64,000 nucleotides of DNA, from assembly GCA_035560815.1 (NCBI GenBank), contig DATMYR010000086.1:1-64000 (forward strand). Reading direction: 5' to 3'. This DNA comes from UBA5314 sp035560815. GTDB taxonomy: Bacteria; Bacillota; Syntrophomonadia; Syntrophomonadales; Syntrophomonadaceae. Below the pieces are notes generated by a model. The model was not told the DNA's origin, did no database searches, and was given only the letters and a program-made list of their open reading frames with translations. The first letter of the stretch is position 1, and every line of letters begins with the position of its first letter. Both the position numbers and the translations under genes were made by a program. This document shows positions 1-6,979 of the stretch, piece after piece.

Positions 1-123
1 CCCCCCTACCTTTGATAAACACAGGGTGATAGCCGCCGTCAAGGTCGTCTTACCATGGTCTATATGACCGATTGTCCCTATGTTTAGATGGGGTTTTGTC
101 CTCTCGTATTTTGCCTTTGCCAT
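1..123 (-). CDS. tuf: Elongation factor Tu, N-terminal fragment (cut by window edge)
   Basis: The first 41 codons of EF-Tu, the GTPase that delivers aminoacyl-tRNA to the ribosome. The reading from the ATG at 123 gives MAKAKYERTKPHLNIGTIGH followed by IDHGKTTLTAA, which contains the G1 P-loop (GHIDHGKT). The rest of the gene lies beyond position 1. A purine-rich ribosome binding site (AAAGGTGAGAG) precedes the ATG. A tRNA cluster lies directly upstream, separated by an intrinsic terminator and a new promoter, so tuf is probably transcribed on its own here. Partial only because of the window boundary. Confidence 0.97.
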   Translation of the reverse strand, partial: MAKAKYERTKPHLNIGTIGHIDHGKTTLTAAITLCLSKVGG

Positions 124-174
124 CCTGTCTCTCACCTTTCCCCTTTGTGATTTTGGGTTTAACTTGATTAGTAT

Positions 175-203
175 ATTATAACAGCCAACAATATTTTACC
201 CAA
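175..203 (-). promoter_or_regulatory. Sigma-A-type promoter for tuf
   Basis: On the minus strand TTGGGT (198-203), a 17-bp spacer and TATAAT (175-180). It sits after the tRNA terminator and about 50 bp before the tuf start. The -10 is a perfect match, the -35 is weak. Confidence 0.45.
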
Positions 204-211
204 TAACAAAG

Positions 212-242
212 CAAAATAAAAGAAGTGAGATTTTCTCCCACT
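212..242 (-). terminator. Intrinsic terminator of the tRNA operon
   Basis: Minus strand hairpin AGTGGGA (236-242) / TCTCACT (224-230) with one G-U pair and a 5-nt loop, followed by TCTTTTATTTT. It lies between the last tRNA and tuf. Confidence 0.6.
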
Positions 243-257
243 CCCTGTATCTTATCT

Positions 258-334
258 TGGTAGCGGCGAAGGGATTCGAACCCCCGACCCTACGGGTATG
301 AACCGTATGCTCTAGCCAGCTGAGCTACACCGCC
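258..334 (-). tRNA. tRNA-Met (CAU), elongator
   Basis: Cloverleaf with acceptor GGCGGTG/CGCCGCT, D-arm GCTCAGCTGGCTAGAGC, anticodon CAT and an encoded CCA (258-260). The first pair is G-U and lacks the C1xA72 mismatch of the initiator, and the sequence closely follows the B. subtilis elongator tRNA-Met that I remember. A tRNA-Ile2 (lysidine-modified CAU) is the alternative but fits less well. Confidence 0.93.
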
Positions 335-337
335 AAA

Positions 338-413
338 TGGAGCCCTTAACCGGACTTGAACCGGTGACCTTATCCTTACCAAGGATACGCTCTGCCGACT
401 GAGCTATAAGGGC
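338..413 (-). tRNA. tRNA-Thr (GGU)
   Basis: Acceptor GCCCTTA/TAAGGGC, D-arm AGCTCAGTCGGCAGAGC, anticodon GGT in TTGGTAA, T-arm GGTTCAAGTCC, encoded CCA (338-340). Reads ACC/ACU threonine codons. Confidence 0.95.
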
Positions 414-479
414 AATAATTAATATGCTTGCCCCCTACGGGGACCACTTATTTTGATTCCCTATGGGAATGAAATTTCA

Positions 480-555
<76 letters not shown>

Positions 556-561
556 TCATCA

Positions 562-646
562 TGGTGGAGGGAGAAGGATTCGAACCTTCGAAGGCGGTGC
601 CAACAGATTTACAGTCTGCCCCCTTTGGCCGCTTGGGTATCCCTCC
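562..646 (-). tRNA. tRNA-Tyr (GUA)
   Basis: 85 nt with encoded CCA (562-564) and a long variable arm, as expected for bacterial tRNA-Tyr. The anticodon is GTA in CTGTAAA, the acceptor is GGAGGGA/TCCCTCC. Confidence 0.96.
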
Positions 647-658
647 ATGGTTTTCATC

Positions 659-733
659 TGGAGCCGAGCACAGGAGTCGAACCCGCAACCTACTGATTAC
701 AAATCAGTTGCTCTGCCATTGAGCTAGCCCGGC
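659..733 (-). tRNA. tRNA-Thr (UGU)
   Basis: First gene of the cluster. Acceptor GCCGGGC/GCTCGGC, anticodon TGT in TTTGTAA, T-arm GGTTCGACTCC, encoded CCA (659-661). Reads ACA/ACG threonine codons. Confidence 0.95.
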
Positions 734-745
734 TCAGCAAATAAT

Positions 746-774
746 ATTGTAAACCCTGGGTCTGGCAAAGTCAA
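746..774 (-). promoter_or_regulatory. Sigma-A promoter of the five-tRNA operon
   Basis: Minus strand TTGACT (769-774), 17-bp spacer, TACAAT (746-751). It abuts the sigH stop codon and sits about 13 bp before the first tRNA, which is the usual distance for a stable-RNA promoter. Confidence 0.75.
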
Positions 775-1425
775 CTACAATTCATTGCGGTCTTCAAGGT
801 ATTTCTCAAGCTTCCTCTTAACTCTCTGCAGGGCGTTGTCGATGGATTTGACATGGCGTTTAAGTTCCACGGCAATCTCCTGGTAGGATTTCCCTTCCAG
901 GTAGGCCATGAGAACCTTCCACTCAAGAGACGAAAGGATCTCTCCCATCTTCTTTTCTATGAATATGAATTCTTCCCGGCTTATGATGATTTCTTCCGGA
1001 TTGGTGATCTTCGTTGTCGATAGGATATCAATTAAGGTGCGATCTGATTCTTCATCGTATATGGGCTTATTTAAGGAAACATAGGAATTTAATGGAATAT
1101 GCTTCTGGCGCGTTGCCGTCTTGATAGCAGTAATGATCTGCCGGGTAATACAGAGTTCTGCGAAAGCTCTAAAGGAAGTTAACTTGTCCAGTTTATAGTC
1201 CCGAATAGCCTTGAACAAGCCTATCATACCTTCTTGTATGATATCCTCTTTATCAGCCCCGATCAAAAAATAAGACCTGGCTTTGGCCCGGACGAAATTC
1301 TTATACTTGTCTACCAAGTATTCGACAGCAAATTGCTCTCCTTGTTGGGCCAGGTCAACAATTTCTTCATCCGGCATTTCTGTATATGTGAGAACAATTC
1401 TTTTAACAGCGAGAGAATTAGGCAT
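775..1425 (-). CDS. sigH: RNA polymerase sigma-H factor
   Basis: Sigma-70 family factor of 216 residues, close to B. subtilis SigH (about 218), which starts the early sporulation programme and directs genes such as spo0F. Region 2 is around residues 45-110 (QEGMIGLFKAIRDY is the core-binding 2.1-2.2 part) and region 4 with its helix-turn-helix is near the C-terminus (GKSYQEIAVELKRHVKSID). The ATG at 1425 has a strong site, GGAGGCGAAGGA. It lies downstream of rlmB, as in other Firmicutes, but with its own promoter. A sigma-H-like promoter is present upstream of spo0F in this same window. Confidence 0.95.
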   Translation of the reverse strand: MPNSLAVKRIVLTYTEMPDEEIVDLAQQGEQFAVEYLVDKYKNFVRAKARSYFLIGADKEDIIQEGMIGLFKAIRDYKLDKLTSFRAFAELCITRQIITAIKTATRQKHIPLNSYVSLNKPIYDEESDRTLIDILSTTKITNPEEIIISREEFIFIEKKMGEILSSLEWKVLMAYLEGKSYQEIAVELKRHVKSIDNALQRVKRKLEKYLEDRNEL

Positions 1426-1492
1426 TCCTTCGCCTCCAATAACTGTTTGATCTTAGAGATGCACGGATCTTCTTTGCATACACATCTATCTC

Positions 1493-1521
1493 ATTATAAA
1501 GACAGATTGCTCAATAGTCAA
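1493..1521 (-). promoter_or_regulatory. Sigma-A promoter of sigH
   Basis: Minus strand TTGACT (1516-1521), 17-bp spacer, TATAAT (1493-1498), about 68 bp upstream of the sigH start and after the rlmB stop. A strong match, so sigH can be transcribed separately from the cysE-to-rlmB operon. Confidence 0.75.
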
Positions 1522-1606
1522 GCTGGCTTGGTCGCACAAATGCCTTAATTTCCGGATTGACTGCTCTCCCTAGCTTCCCACCCGGTCAATTATCTCTGTC
1601 AGGAGT

Positions 1607-2353
1607 CTAACCTTTAGGAACAGTACTTCTCTGCCGCAGTGCCTCATATATCAGTAAGGCCGCGGCCACAGAAGCATTCAAAGATCCAATCTGACCGTAC
1701 ATAGGTATCTTTACAACCATGTCGCAATTTTCCAATACCAACCTACGTACTCCCTGCCCTTCTCCACCGATTACCAGAGCGGTAGGGGCAGGAAATTGGG
1801 TGGTATAATAGGGGAGGTCGGCTTGCATGTCACTGCCTACCACCCAGAAGCCGGCATCTTTGAGTCGTTGGATCACTTGTACCAGGTTGGTTTCCTGGGC
1901 GACCAAAACATGCTCCAAAGCCCCAGCTGCTACCCGGGCCACGGTATCATTGACTTCCGCTGTGTTGTGACGGGGAATGATGACACCGTGTACTCCTGCA
2001 CACTCAGCGGTTCTGATAATAGAGCCCATATTCTGCGGGTCTTCAATCCCATCCAGAATGAGTACCAGGGGTTCTTCTCCCGCCAGAGCAGCTTTTTCTA
2101 ACATCTCTTCCACTGATGAATAGGAAAATGATTCCACCGTAGCAACAATGCCCTGGTGGTTCCCAATCTTGTACAGTTGGTTCAGTCTTTCTTTCTCAAC
2201 TTCCTGAATAAAAACCCCTTTTTTTCGGGCCAGACCCAGGAGTTCCTGCAAACGTTTTCCTTGCTTTCCAGCCTGGATGTATATTTTGTGTATTTTACGC
2301 CGCCCTCTCAGGGCTTCTATAATTGGGTTGATACCAGCCAACTTATCGGTCAC
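1607..2353 (-). CDS. rlmB: 23S rRNA 2'-O-ribose methyltransferase, TrmH/SpoU family
   Basis: 248 residues, the usual length for RlmB, which methylates the ribose of a 23S rRNA guanosine using S-adenosylmethionine. An N-terminal substrate-binding region (1-75) precedes the knotted SPOUT domain. Motif 1 is DGIEDPQNMGSIIRTAE (catalytic Asn and Arg), motif 2 GGEGQGVRRL, motif 3 IGSLNASVAAA. The start is GTG at 2353: two stop codons, TAA TGA, stand directly upstream in frame, and GGAGG lies 11 bp away. It follows thyX by 49 bp in the cysE-cysS-mrnC-thyX-rlmB order. Confidence 0.93.
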   Translation of the reverse strand: MTDKLAGINPIIEALRGRRKIHKIYIQAGKQGKRLQELLGLARKKGVFIQEVEKERLNQLYKIGNHQGIVATVESFSYSSVEEMLEKAALAGEEPLVLILDGIEDPQNMGSIIRTAECAGVHGVIIPRHNTAEVNDTVARVAAGALEHVLVAQETNLVQVIQRLKDAGFWVVGSDMQADLPYYTTQFPAPTALVIGGEGQGVRRLVLENCDMVVKIPMYGQIGSLNASVAAALLIYEALRQRSTVPKG

Positions 2354-2402
2354 CGAATTTCATTACCTCCTCATTCTCATTCGGATTCGGTTTTTATCAT
2401 CA

Positions 2403-3092
2403 TCACAGGGGATTAAAGAGATCGTCAGTGATGACAACCTGTGCATAATGTTCGGCCGGGAATTTCCGGTCATATTCGATCCCGGCAAAAAGGCCGGGCA
2501 GCTTCTCCTGGAAAGCCAGCAGTAAGGGAATCGCTGCCTGGCGCATCTGGGGATGAGAAGCCGCATCACACCGTAGGCGGAAAAAGTGGCGCCATTCCCT
2601 CATATTGTAGGTAACCACGATTTCTGTTTTCAAAGAGTTTGGCAAGACAGATCGGGCTTCCTGGGCTGAACAACCCAGCTGCAGCATTTTCATGTAGTTT
2701 TGTTCTGCGGCTTCGCATGCGTCTTTCCAACTAGTCCAAGCCTCCGGACGGTCCAAGAAAAAATAGGGTTCAATGACACGAATCTCGTTGCCAAATTTAT
2801 CCCGGTCATAGCGGCAATAGCGGGTGGATTCCTGGGAATAGGCAGCGATGCGGTGGCGGACAATTTCATGGGTTACACCCCGGTCCACAATGAACATGAC
2901 GGTGGCCTTCTCATGCTCGATGATAGATTCGTGCCCCATGCGAATTTTGTCCTGAAGAAAACGGGGATGGTACTCTTCCCCCATTTTATCCTCCGACTTA
3001 TAACATACACGGGCATAACGCTCCAGGCGCAACATGATTTCTTCATTCAGGGCTCTATCGGGAAGCAATACCCGAGGCTTTTGAATAATCAT
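2403..3092 (-). CDS. thyX: Flavin-dependent thymidylate synthase ThyX
   Basis: Makes dTMP from dUMP with methylene-tetrahydrofolate, FAD and NADPH. The ThyX motif RHR-x7-S appears as RHRIAAYSQESTRY near residue 80, with SVLPNSLKTE and FFRLRCDAASHPQMR further on. 229 residues, normal length. The start overlaps the mrnC stop by 4 bp (ATGA), so the genes are translationally coupled. thyX between mrnC and rlmB is a departure from the B. subtilis order. No thyA is visible here, but only a small part of the genome is shown. Confidence 0.95.
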   Translation of the reverse strand: MIIQKPRVLLPDRALNEEIMLRLERYARVCYKSEDKMGEEYHPRFLQDKIRMGHESIIEHEKATVMFIVDRGVTHEIVRHRIAAYSQESTRYCRYDRDKFGNEIRVIEPYFFLDRPEAWTSWKDACEAAEQNYMKMLQLGCSAQEARSVLPNSLKTEIVVTYNMREWRHFFRLRCDAASHPQMRQAAIPLLLAFQEKLPGLFAGIEYDRKFPAEHYAQVVITDDLFNPL

Positions 3093-3535
3093 TCACTTTC
3101 CTCCTCCCCATTATCCAAAGGCTTTTCTGATTCATTCCAGAATTCCGTTTCCAATGCCTTGCTGACCAGGTAATCAATCCGGTCCCTGTTTCCGTTTAGA
3201 TACAGATAGCCCAGCAGTGTCTCAAAGCCGGTACTCATCCGATAGTCTCCAGGATCGGCATGCCGGGGAACTGGGTTCTTCGCATTTCGTCCCCACCGCA
3301 CCAATTCTTGCTCTTCCGGGCTTAAGTCTTCAAAAAGGCCACGAACCAGACGCGCCTGGCTGGAAGCCTTCACCCGGGCTACCACATCCAGATGAACGTC
3401 CTTGATTTTACGGCGGTCGCCTAGAACCAAGAGGGAGCGGACCATCAACTCAAATACCGCATCCCCAATATAGGCTAGGGTCACCGGAGAGTATTGGCGC
3501 AGGGTTTTATCGTTCAGAGCTTGGAATTTAAGCAA
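3089..3535 (-). CDS. mrnC: Mini-ribonuclease III
   Basis: RNase III-like domain without the double-stranded RNA-binding domain, used in 23S rRNA maturation. Signature LAYIGDAVFELMVR near residue 20 and the second acidic motif in STGFETLLGYLYL. I choose the TTG at 3535 (reading MLKFQALNDKTLRQ), giving 148 residues, the family's usual size. The frame stays open for 44 more codons upstream, but that part overlaps cysS and has no family-like sequence. The TTG overlaps the cysS stop by 8 bp, with GGAAGGAG and GGTGGA upstream as possible ribosome sites. Confidence 0.9.
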   Translation of the reverse strand: MLKFQALNDKTLRQYSPVTLAYIGDAVFELMVRSLLVLGDRRKIKDVHLDVVARVKASSQARLVRGLFEDLSPEEQELVRWGRNAKNPVPRHADPGDYRMSTGFETLLGYLYLNGNRDRIDYLVSKALETEFWNESEKPLDNGEEESE

Positions 3536-5117
3536 ATTTCCACCGTACTCCTTCCCGCGTATCTTCCAGGGCAATACCTTCCTGCAGCAGCCTATCCCGT
3601 ATAAAGTCGGCTTCCGGGTAGTTCTTTTGTCCTTTAAACACAGCGCGCAGGCGAATACACTCCTCAACTAAATCTTCAATAGCAGGTGCTGCTTCATAAC
3701 GAAAGCGAGTTTTCTCCAGACTGTCCTCGGCCTTAACACCCAGGCTTAGCATAAAGTCTCGTATCTGGTCAGCCAGGGGAAATTCTTTGTTCTGGCGGGC
3801 ACGGGCCCGTAATTCACTCATCACCTGGAGAATCTTCTCGACTTCGGCCTGCTTCTCTTCCTGCTGCTGAAAGAGTCCCATGACCGCAGCCAGCGTTTCA
3901 TAGATATCTAAAGACCGGCCCAGGGCTTCATGACTGCCCGGATTCCGGCAATCGGCCTTGGCCAGAAAGGAATTAATGCTATGGGCCATTTCGAATAGGT
4001 GCCCCATCGCCCAGGCGCTGTTAAAATCATCATCCATCGCTTCAATAAATTGACCTTCGAGAGCAAGGATTTCTTTCAGGAATTCGTCGTCTCTTTCATC
4101 TCCGCTTGGGCTGGCTTCCTCCGTGCTGGTCTGCAGAAACTCCCGGGCCAGGATGCGGGTGTTTTTTAGACGCCCTAAGGCCCTGCGAGCCTCCACCAAT
4201 TTACCGTCATCGAAATCCAGGGGGCTGCGATAGTGCGTGGCAATCAGATAAAAGCGCACTACATCAGCAGGATACTTGTCCAGAATATCCCGCAAAATAA
4301 AAAAGTTCCCCAGGGATTTGGACATCTTTTCATTATTGACGGTAATAAAACCATTGTGAATCCAATAGCGGCAAAATGGTTCCCCGGTAAGTCCCTCAGC
4401 CTGAGCGATTTCATTCTCATGATGGGGGAAGATCAAGTCGGCACCCCCGCCATGGATATCCAGGGTATTGCCCAGGTAAAATGTTGACATCACAGAGCAC
4501 TCGATATGCCAGCCCGGTCGTCCCGGCCCCCAGGGGCTGTCCCAGCTGGGTTCGCCCGGTTTGGCTGTTTTCCACAGGGCAAAGTCCATGGGGTCTTCCT
4601 TGCGTTCGTCGACCCCCACCCGGGCTCCGGCCAGCATGTCATCAAGGGAACGTCCGGAAAGCTTTCCATAAGCGGGAAAGGACATAACCCTGTAATACAC
4701 ATCCCCTTCAATAGGATAGGCATGCCCCTTCTCTATTAATCCCGCCACCGCCTCAATAATTTGGGGCATATGGTCGCTGACCCGGGGATGCTGGTCGGCT
4801 CGAAGGATCCCCAGGTGATCTGCGTCTACAAAATATGCGTCAATATATCTCTGGGCAAGTTCCAAGGGGTCACAGCCCTCTTCCTGTGCCCGCTTAATAA
4901 TTTTATCATCTACATCGGTAAAGTTTTGCACATAGCTTACTTTGTAGCCTCGGAACTCCAAGTAGCGCCGTACGGTATCGAAAACCACAAGCGGCCGGGC
5001 GTTCCCCAAGTGAATGTAATTATAGGTTGTCGGACCACAAACATACATTTTAATTTCCGGTGGATTACCCGGCACCAAGTCTTCTTTTTCCCCGCTTAGG
5101 GTATTGTACACCCGCAT
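3528..5117 (-). CDS. cysS: Cysteinyl-tRNA synthetase with duplicated C-terminal motif
   Basis: Class I synthetase that charges tRNA-Cys. HIGH-type motif IHLGNARP near residue 30, zinc ligands in YVCGPT, ECSVMST and HHENEIAQ, and KMSKS in NNEKMSKSLGNF. The ATG at 5117 follows GGGGAGG by 9 bp and gives the standard MRVYNTLSGEKE start. At 529 residues it is about 60 longer than usual: the family's C-terminal signature (Lys-x-aromatic, ADxIRD, Gly-x-x-x-Glu-Asp) occurs twice, in KEFPLADQIRDFM and KNYPEADFIRDRL. The gene overlaps cysE by 53 bp. It is controlled by the upstream Cys T-box. Confidence 0.96.
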   Translation of the reverse strand: MRVYNTLSGEKEDLVPGNPPEIKMYVCGPTTYNYIHLGNARPLVVFDTVRRYLEFRGYKVSYVQNFTDVDDKIIKRAQEEGCDPLELAQRYIDAYFVDADHLGILRADQHPRVSDHMPQIIEAVAGLIEKGHAYPIEGDVYYRVMSFPAYGKLSGRSLDDMLAGARVGVDERKEDPMDFALWKTAKPGEPSWDSPWGPGRPGWHIECSVMSTFYLGNTLDIHGGGADLIFPHHENEIAQAEGLTGEPFCRYWIHNGFITVNNEKMSKSLGNFFILRDILDKYPADVVRFYLIATHYRSPLDFDDGKLVEARRALGRLKNTRILAREFLQTSTEEASPSGDERDDEFLKEILALEGQFIEAMDDDFNSAWAMGHLFEMAHSINSFLAKADCRNPGSHEALGRSLDIYETLAAVMGLFQQQEEKQAEVEKILQVMSELRARARQNKEFPLADQIRDFMLSLGVKAEDSLEKTRFRYEAAPAIEDLVEECIRLRAVFKGQKNYPEADFIRDRLLQEGIALEDTREGVRWKFA

Positions 5118-5778
5118 GCAGCACTTCCTCCCCTTCGAATTCATCCAGACGTTTTTCCAGGTCTTCGATGTGATCCTGCATGGCCGCCAACATATCAGAA
5201 ATGGGATCAGGCAGCATTTGATGTTCCAGGTCCACCTCTATACGACCATCCTCAACTTTGGCTCCATCCCGTATGACGATTCGTCCCGGAACCCCCACCA
5301 CCGTGCAATTCGCTGGAACGGTTTTCAACACCACTGACCCGGCCCCGATTTTAGCATTGTCGCCTATGGTGATGTTGCCCAGTACCTGGGCTCCGGTGCT
5401 TATCACAACATTATTCTCCACCGTAGGGTGGCGCTTTCCTCTATCTTTTCCCGTCCCCCCCAGGGTGACTCCCTGGTACAGGGTTACATTATCACCCACT
5501 TCGGCAGTCTCCCCAATAACAATGCCGCTGCCATGGTCAATAAAAAATCCCTTGCCCAGCTTGGCTCCCGGGTGGATCTCGATGCCGGTTACAAAACGGC
5601 TGATATGTGACACCAGTCGGGCCAGAAAATAGTGTTTATGCCGGTATAAGAAATGGGCCAGCTTATGGTTCATAATGGCATGGAAGCCAGGATAACAGAA
5701 AAATATCTCCACTACGCTGCGAGCTGCCGGATCCCGTTCAAAAATCACCTTCATCTCGTCTCTCATGGTGGAAAACAT
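5065..5778 (-). CDS. cysE: Serine O-acetyltransferase
   Basis: Transfers acetyl from acetyl-CoA to serine, the first step of cysteine synthesis. The N-terminal helical region (1-60) is followed by a left-handed beta-helix of hexapeptide repeats (about 65-180) with the catalytic motif FIDHGSGIVIGETAEVGDN. 237 residues: the last 35 or so form a likely coiled coil (AAMQDHIEDLEKRLDEFE) and run 53 bp into cysS. The ATG at 5778 is preceded by AAGGAGGGG. Pairing cysE with cysS under one T-box links cysteine supply with cysteinyl-tRNA charging. Confidence 0.95.
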   Translation of the reverse strand: MFSTMRDEMKVIFERDPAARSVVEIFFCYPGFHAIMNHKLAHFLYRHKHYFLARLVSHISRFVTGIEIHPGAKLGKGFFIDHGSGIVIGETAEVGDNVTLYQGVTLGGTGKDRGKRHPTVENNVVISTGAQVLGNITIGDNAKIGAGSVVLKTVPANCTVVGVPGRIVIRDGAKVEDGRIEVDLEHQMLPDPISDMLAAMQDHIEDLEKRLDEFEGEEVLHAGVQYPKRGKRRLGAG

Positions 5779-5795
5779 AGAACCCCTCCTTTTCT

Positions 5796-5833
5796 AAAAC
5801 AAAAGCCTTTCATCTCGCAAGAGACGAAAGGCT
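5796..5833 (-). terminator. Regulated terminator of the cysES T-box leader
   Basis: Minus strand hairpin AGCCTTTCGTCTC / GAGATGAAAGGCT (about 5804-5833) followed by TTTTGTTTT. It lies just downstream of the T-box core, where the terminator competes with the antiterminator. Confidence 0.85.
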
Positions 5834-6057
5834 ATACTTCCGCGGTTCCACTCTCGTTGAACGGTGCCCCACAGGCTGCCGCTCCCCTCGGTCAATTTAA
5901 CGGTTTTACCGGATATGCCTACTGATGTTTCGGCATATCTGCTCCCGGGCGCATGTTCAACAGCTTCATACTTGGAAAGGCTTCCAGCCGACGGCCTTTC
6001 TTCTCTGGCAGCGATCGCTGCTTACTTTTCCCGTTCCCAGCAATTTTATATCTAATT
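5804..6057 (-). promoter_or_regulatory. T-box riboswitch, tRNA-Cys specific, controlling cysE-cysS
   Basis: The T-box core GAGTGGAACCGCGG (5840-5850 and flank) precedes the terminator at 5804-5833. The stem I region has AAAAGTAAGCAG, the AGAGA-type bulge, and an apical stem GAAAGGC/GCCTTTC capped by GGCTGGAA. On the 3' side of stem I, GAACATGCGCC places UGC (5951-5953), a cysteine codon, in the specifier position and followed by a purine. The downstream genes, cysE and cysS, agree with that. Uncharged tRNA-Cys would stabilise the antiterminator and turn the operon on. Confidence 0.9.
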
Positions 6058-6063
6058 ACTATG

Positions 6064-6093
6064 ATTATATGCAGCAGCAGCCGGTACTGTCAA
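6064..6093 (-). promoter_or_regulatory. Sigma-A promoter of the cysES T-box transcript
   Basis: Minus strand TTGACA (6088-6093), 18-bp spacer, TATAAT (6064-6069). Both hexamers are perfect. Predicted start near 6057. Confidence 0.85.
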
Positions 6094-6147
6094 ATAAGAC
6101 TTATTTAAACATCCTTCCTTAGTTGGCTCCATCTTACAATATTGGCA

Positions 6148-6176
6148 TTGATCTGCTGGAAATTCTACGGTATACT
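6148..6176 (+). promoter_or_regulatory. Promoter of the small membrane-protein gene
   Basis: TTGATC (6148-6153), 17-bp spacer, TATACT (6171-6176), about 38 bp upstream of the GTG start at 6214. It points away from the cysES promoter. Confidence 0.6.
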
Positions 6177-6213
6177 GGCATAAATATCCATACGCGTTCA
6201 GGAGGGTTCTCCC

Positions 6214-6672
6214 GTGGCACAATGGAAAAAGAATGCCTATTATCTGGCAACCATTCTACTGGTAGCCGGGTTGCTCTTTGCAAGCCAATTAACGCAAGAA
6301 TATTATAAAGCTGGTTTTAATACCAGTTTTGACCGCGGTTATTTTCAATCATTCTATTTATCCAAAATCGGTGGAGGACTTCTCATCGGATTATTGCTAG
6401 GTACAGAGTCCATCTGGGGACAACGAAAGATAGCTGGAAGCTGGAAGTTCAATTATAGCAAGGTGCTTTTTGTCGGACTTCCTGCCCTTCTGTGCAGTTC
6501 ATGGATTATCCTATCTATCCATGATTCATTTTTCTTGCCTGCATTGCAACCCTTCCTTACAAATCAGGAAGCAATTCTGGCCCTGGTGGCTGGCTGGGCG
6601 TTGGGTGGCAGTTTCTATAAAGAGACCCAGAAGTCTGTACCGCTACAGGTTGGGTGCCCGGATGACCAATAG
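6214..6672 (+). CDS. Small four-helix membrane protein, function unknown
   Basis: 152 residues starting at GTG 6214, with GGAGGG 9 bp upstream and its own promoter. Four hydrophobic segments can be seen: about residues 9-23 (YLATILLVAGLLFAS), 50-65 (KIGGGLLIGLLLG), 85-105 (LFVGLPALLCSSWIIL) and 123-138 (AILALVAGWALGG). No family is recognised. It is one of very few plus-strand genes in the window, and its last 30 bp overlap the convergent cupin gene. A membrane location is clear; a role is not. Confidence 0.75.
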   Translation: MAQWKKNAYYLATILLVAGLLFASQLTQEYYKAGFNTSFDRGYFQSFYLSKIGGGLLIGLLLGTESIWGQRKIAGSWKFNYSKVLFVGLPALLCSSWIILSIHDSFFLPALQPFLTNQEAILALVAGWALGGSFYKETQKSVPLQVGCPDDQ

Positions 6673-6957
6673 GTTTAACCCTTCTTGTCCAGCCTCAATG
6701 CGGCGCATTGCCTCAGGCGGACAGCGCAGCATCTGGCCTGCTTCCACCTCGACAGAATCCTGATCAACGAAGACCCGACCTTTCCCAGACAGCACCAGGA
6801 ACACTACCTCCACCGGAGCATTGTGGCTTTCCACTTCTTCCTGGGCCGATAAAACCAGATTGACCAGTCGCAAATTAGGCGTAAATACCAACTGCCGAGC
6901 CCGGCCCCCCAGGGGTGTAGCCACCAGGGGCATCTCATCCCAATATGTTGTCTCCAT
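6643..6957 (-). CDS. Small single-domain cupin protein
   Basis: 104 residues forming one double-stranded beta-helix domain: NLRLVNLVLSAQEEVESHNA corresponds to cupin motif 1 (degenerate, one His), GKGRVFVDQDSVEVEAGQML to the inter-motif, and CPPEAMRRIEAG to motif 2. Few metal ligands remain, so a metal-dependent enzyme is doubtful and a small-molecule binding role is possible. The start ATG at 6957 has GGGAGG. It lies 22 bp after gltX and probably shares its transcript. Confidence 0.75.
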   Translation of the reverse strand: METTYWDEMPLVATPLGGRARQLVFTPNLRLVNLVLSAQEEVESHNAPVEVVFLVLSGKGRVFVDQDSVEVEAGQMLRCPPEAMRRIEAGQEGLNLLVIRAPNL

Positions 6958-6979
6958 TCGTTTCCTCCCGACAGAAGGT

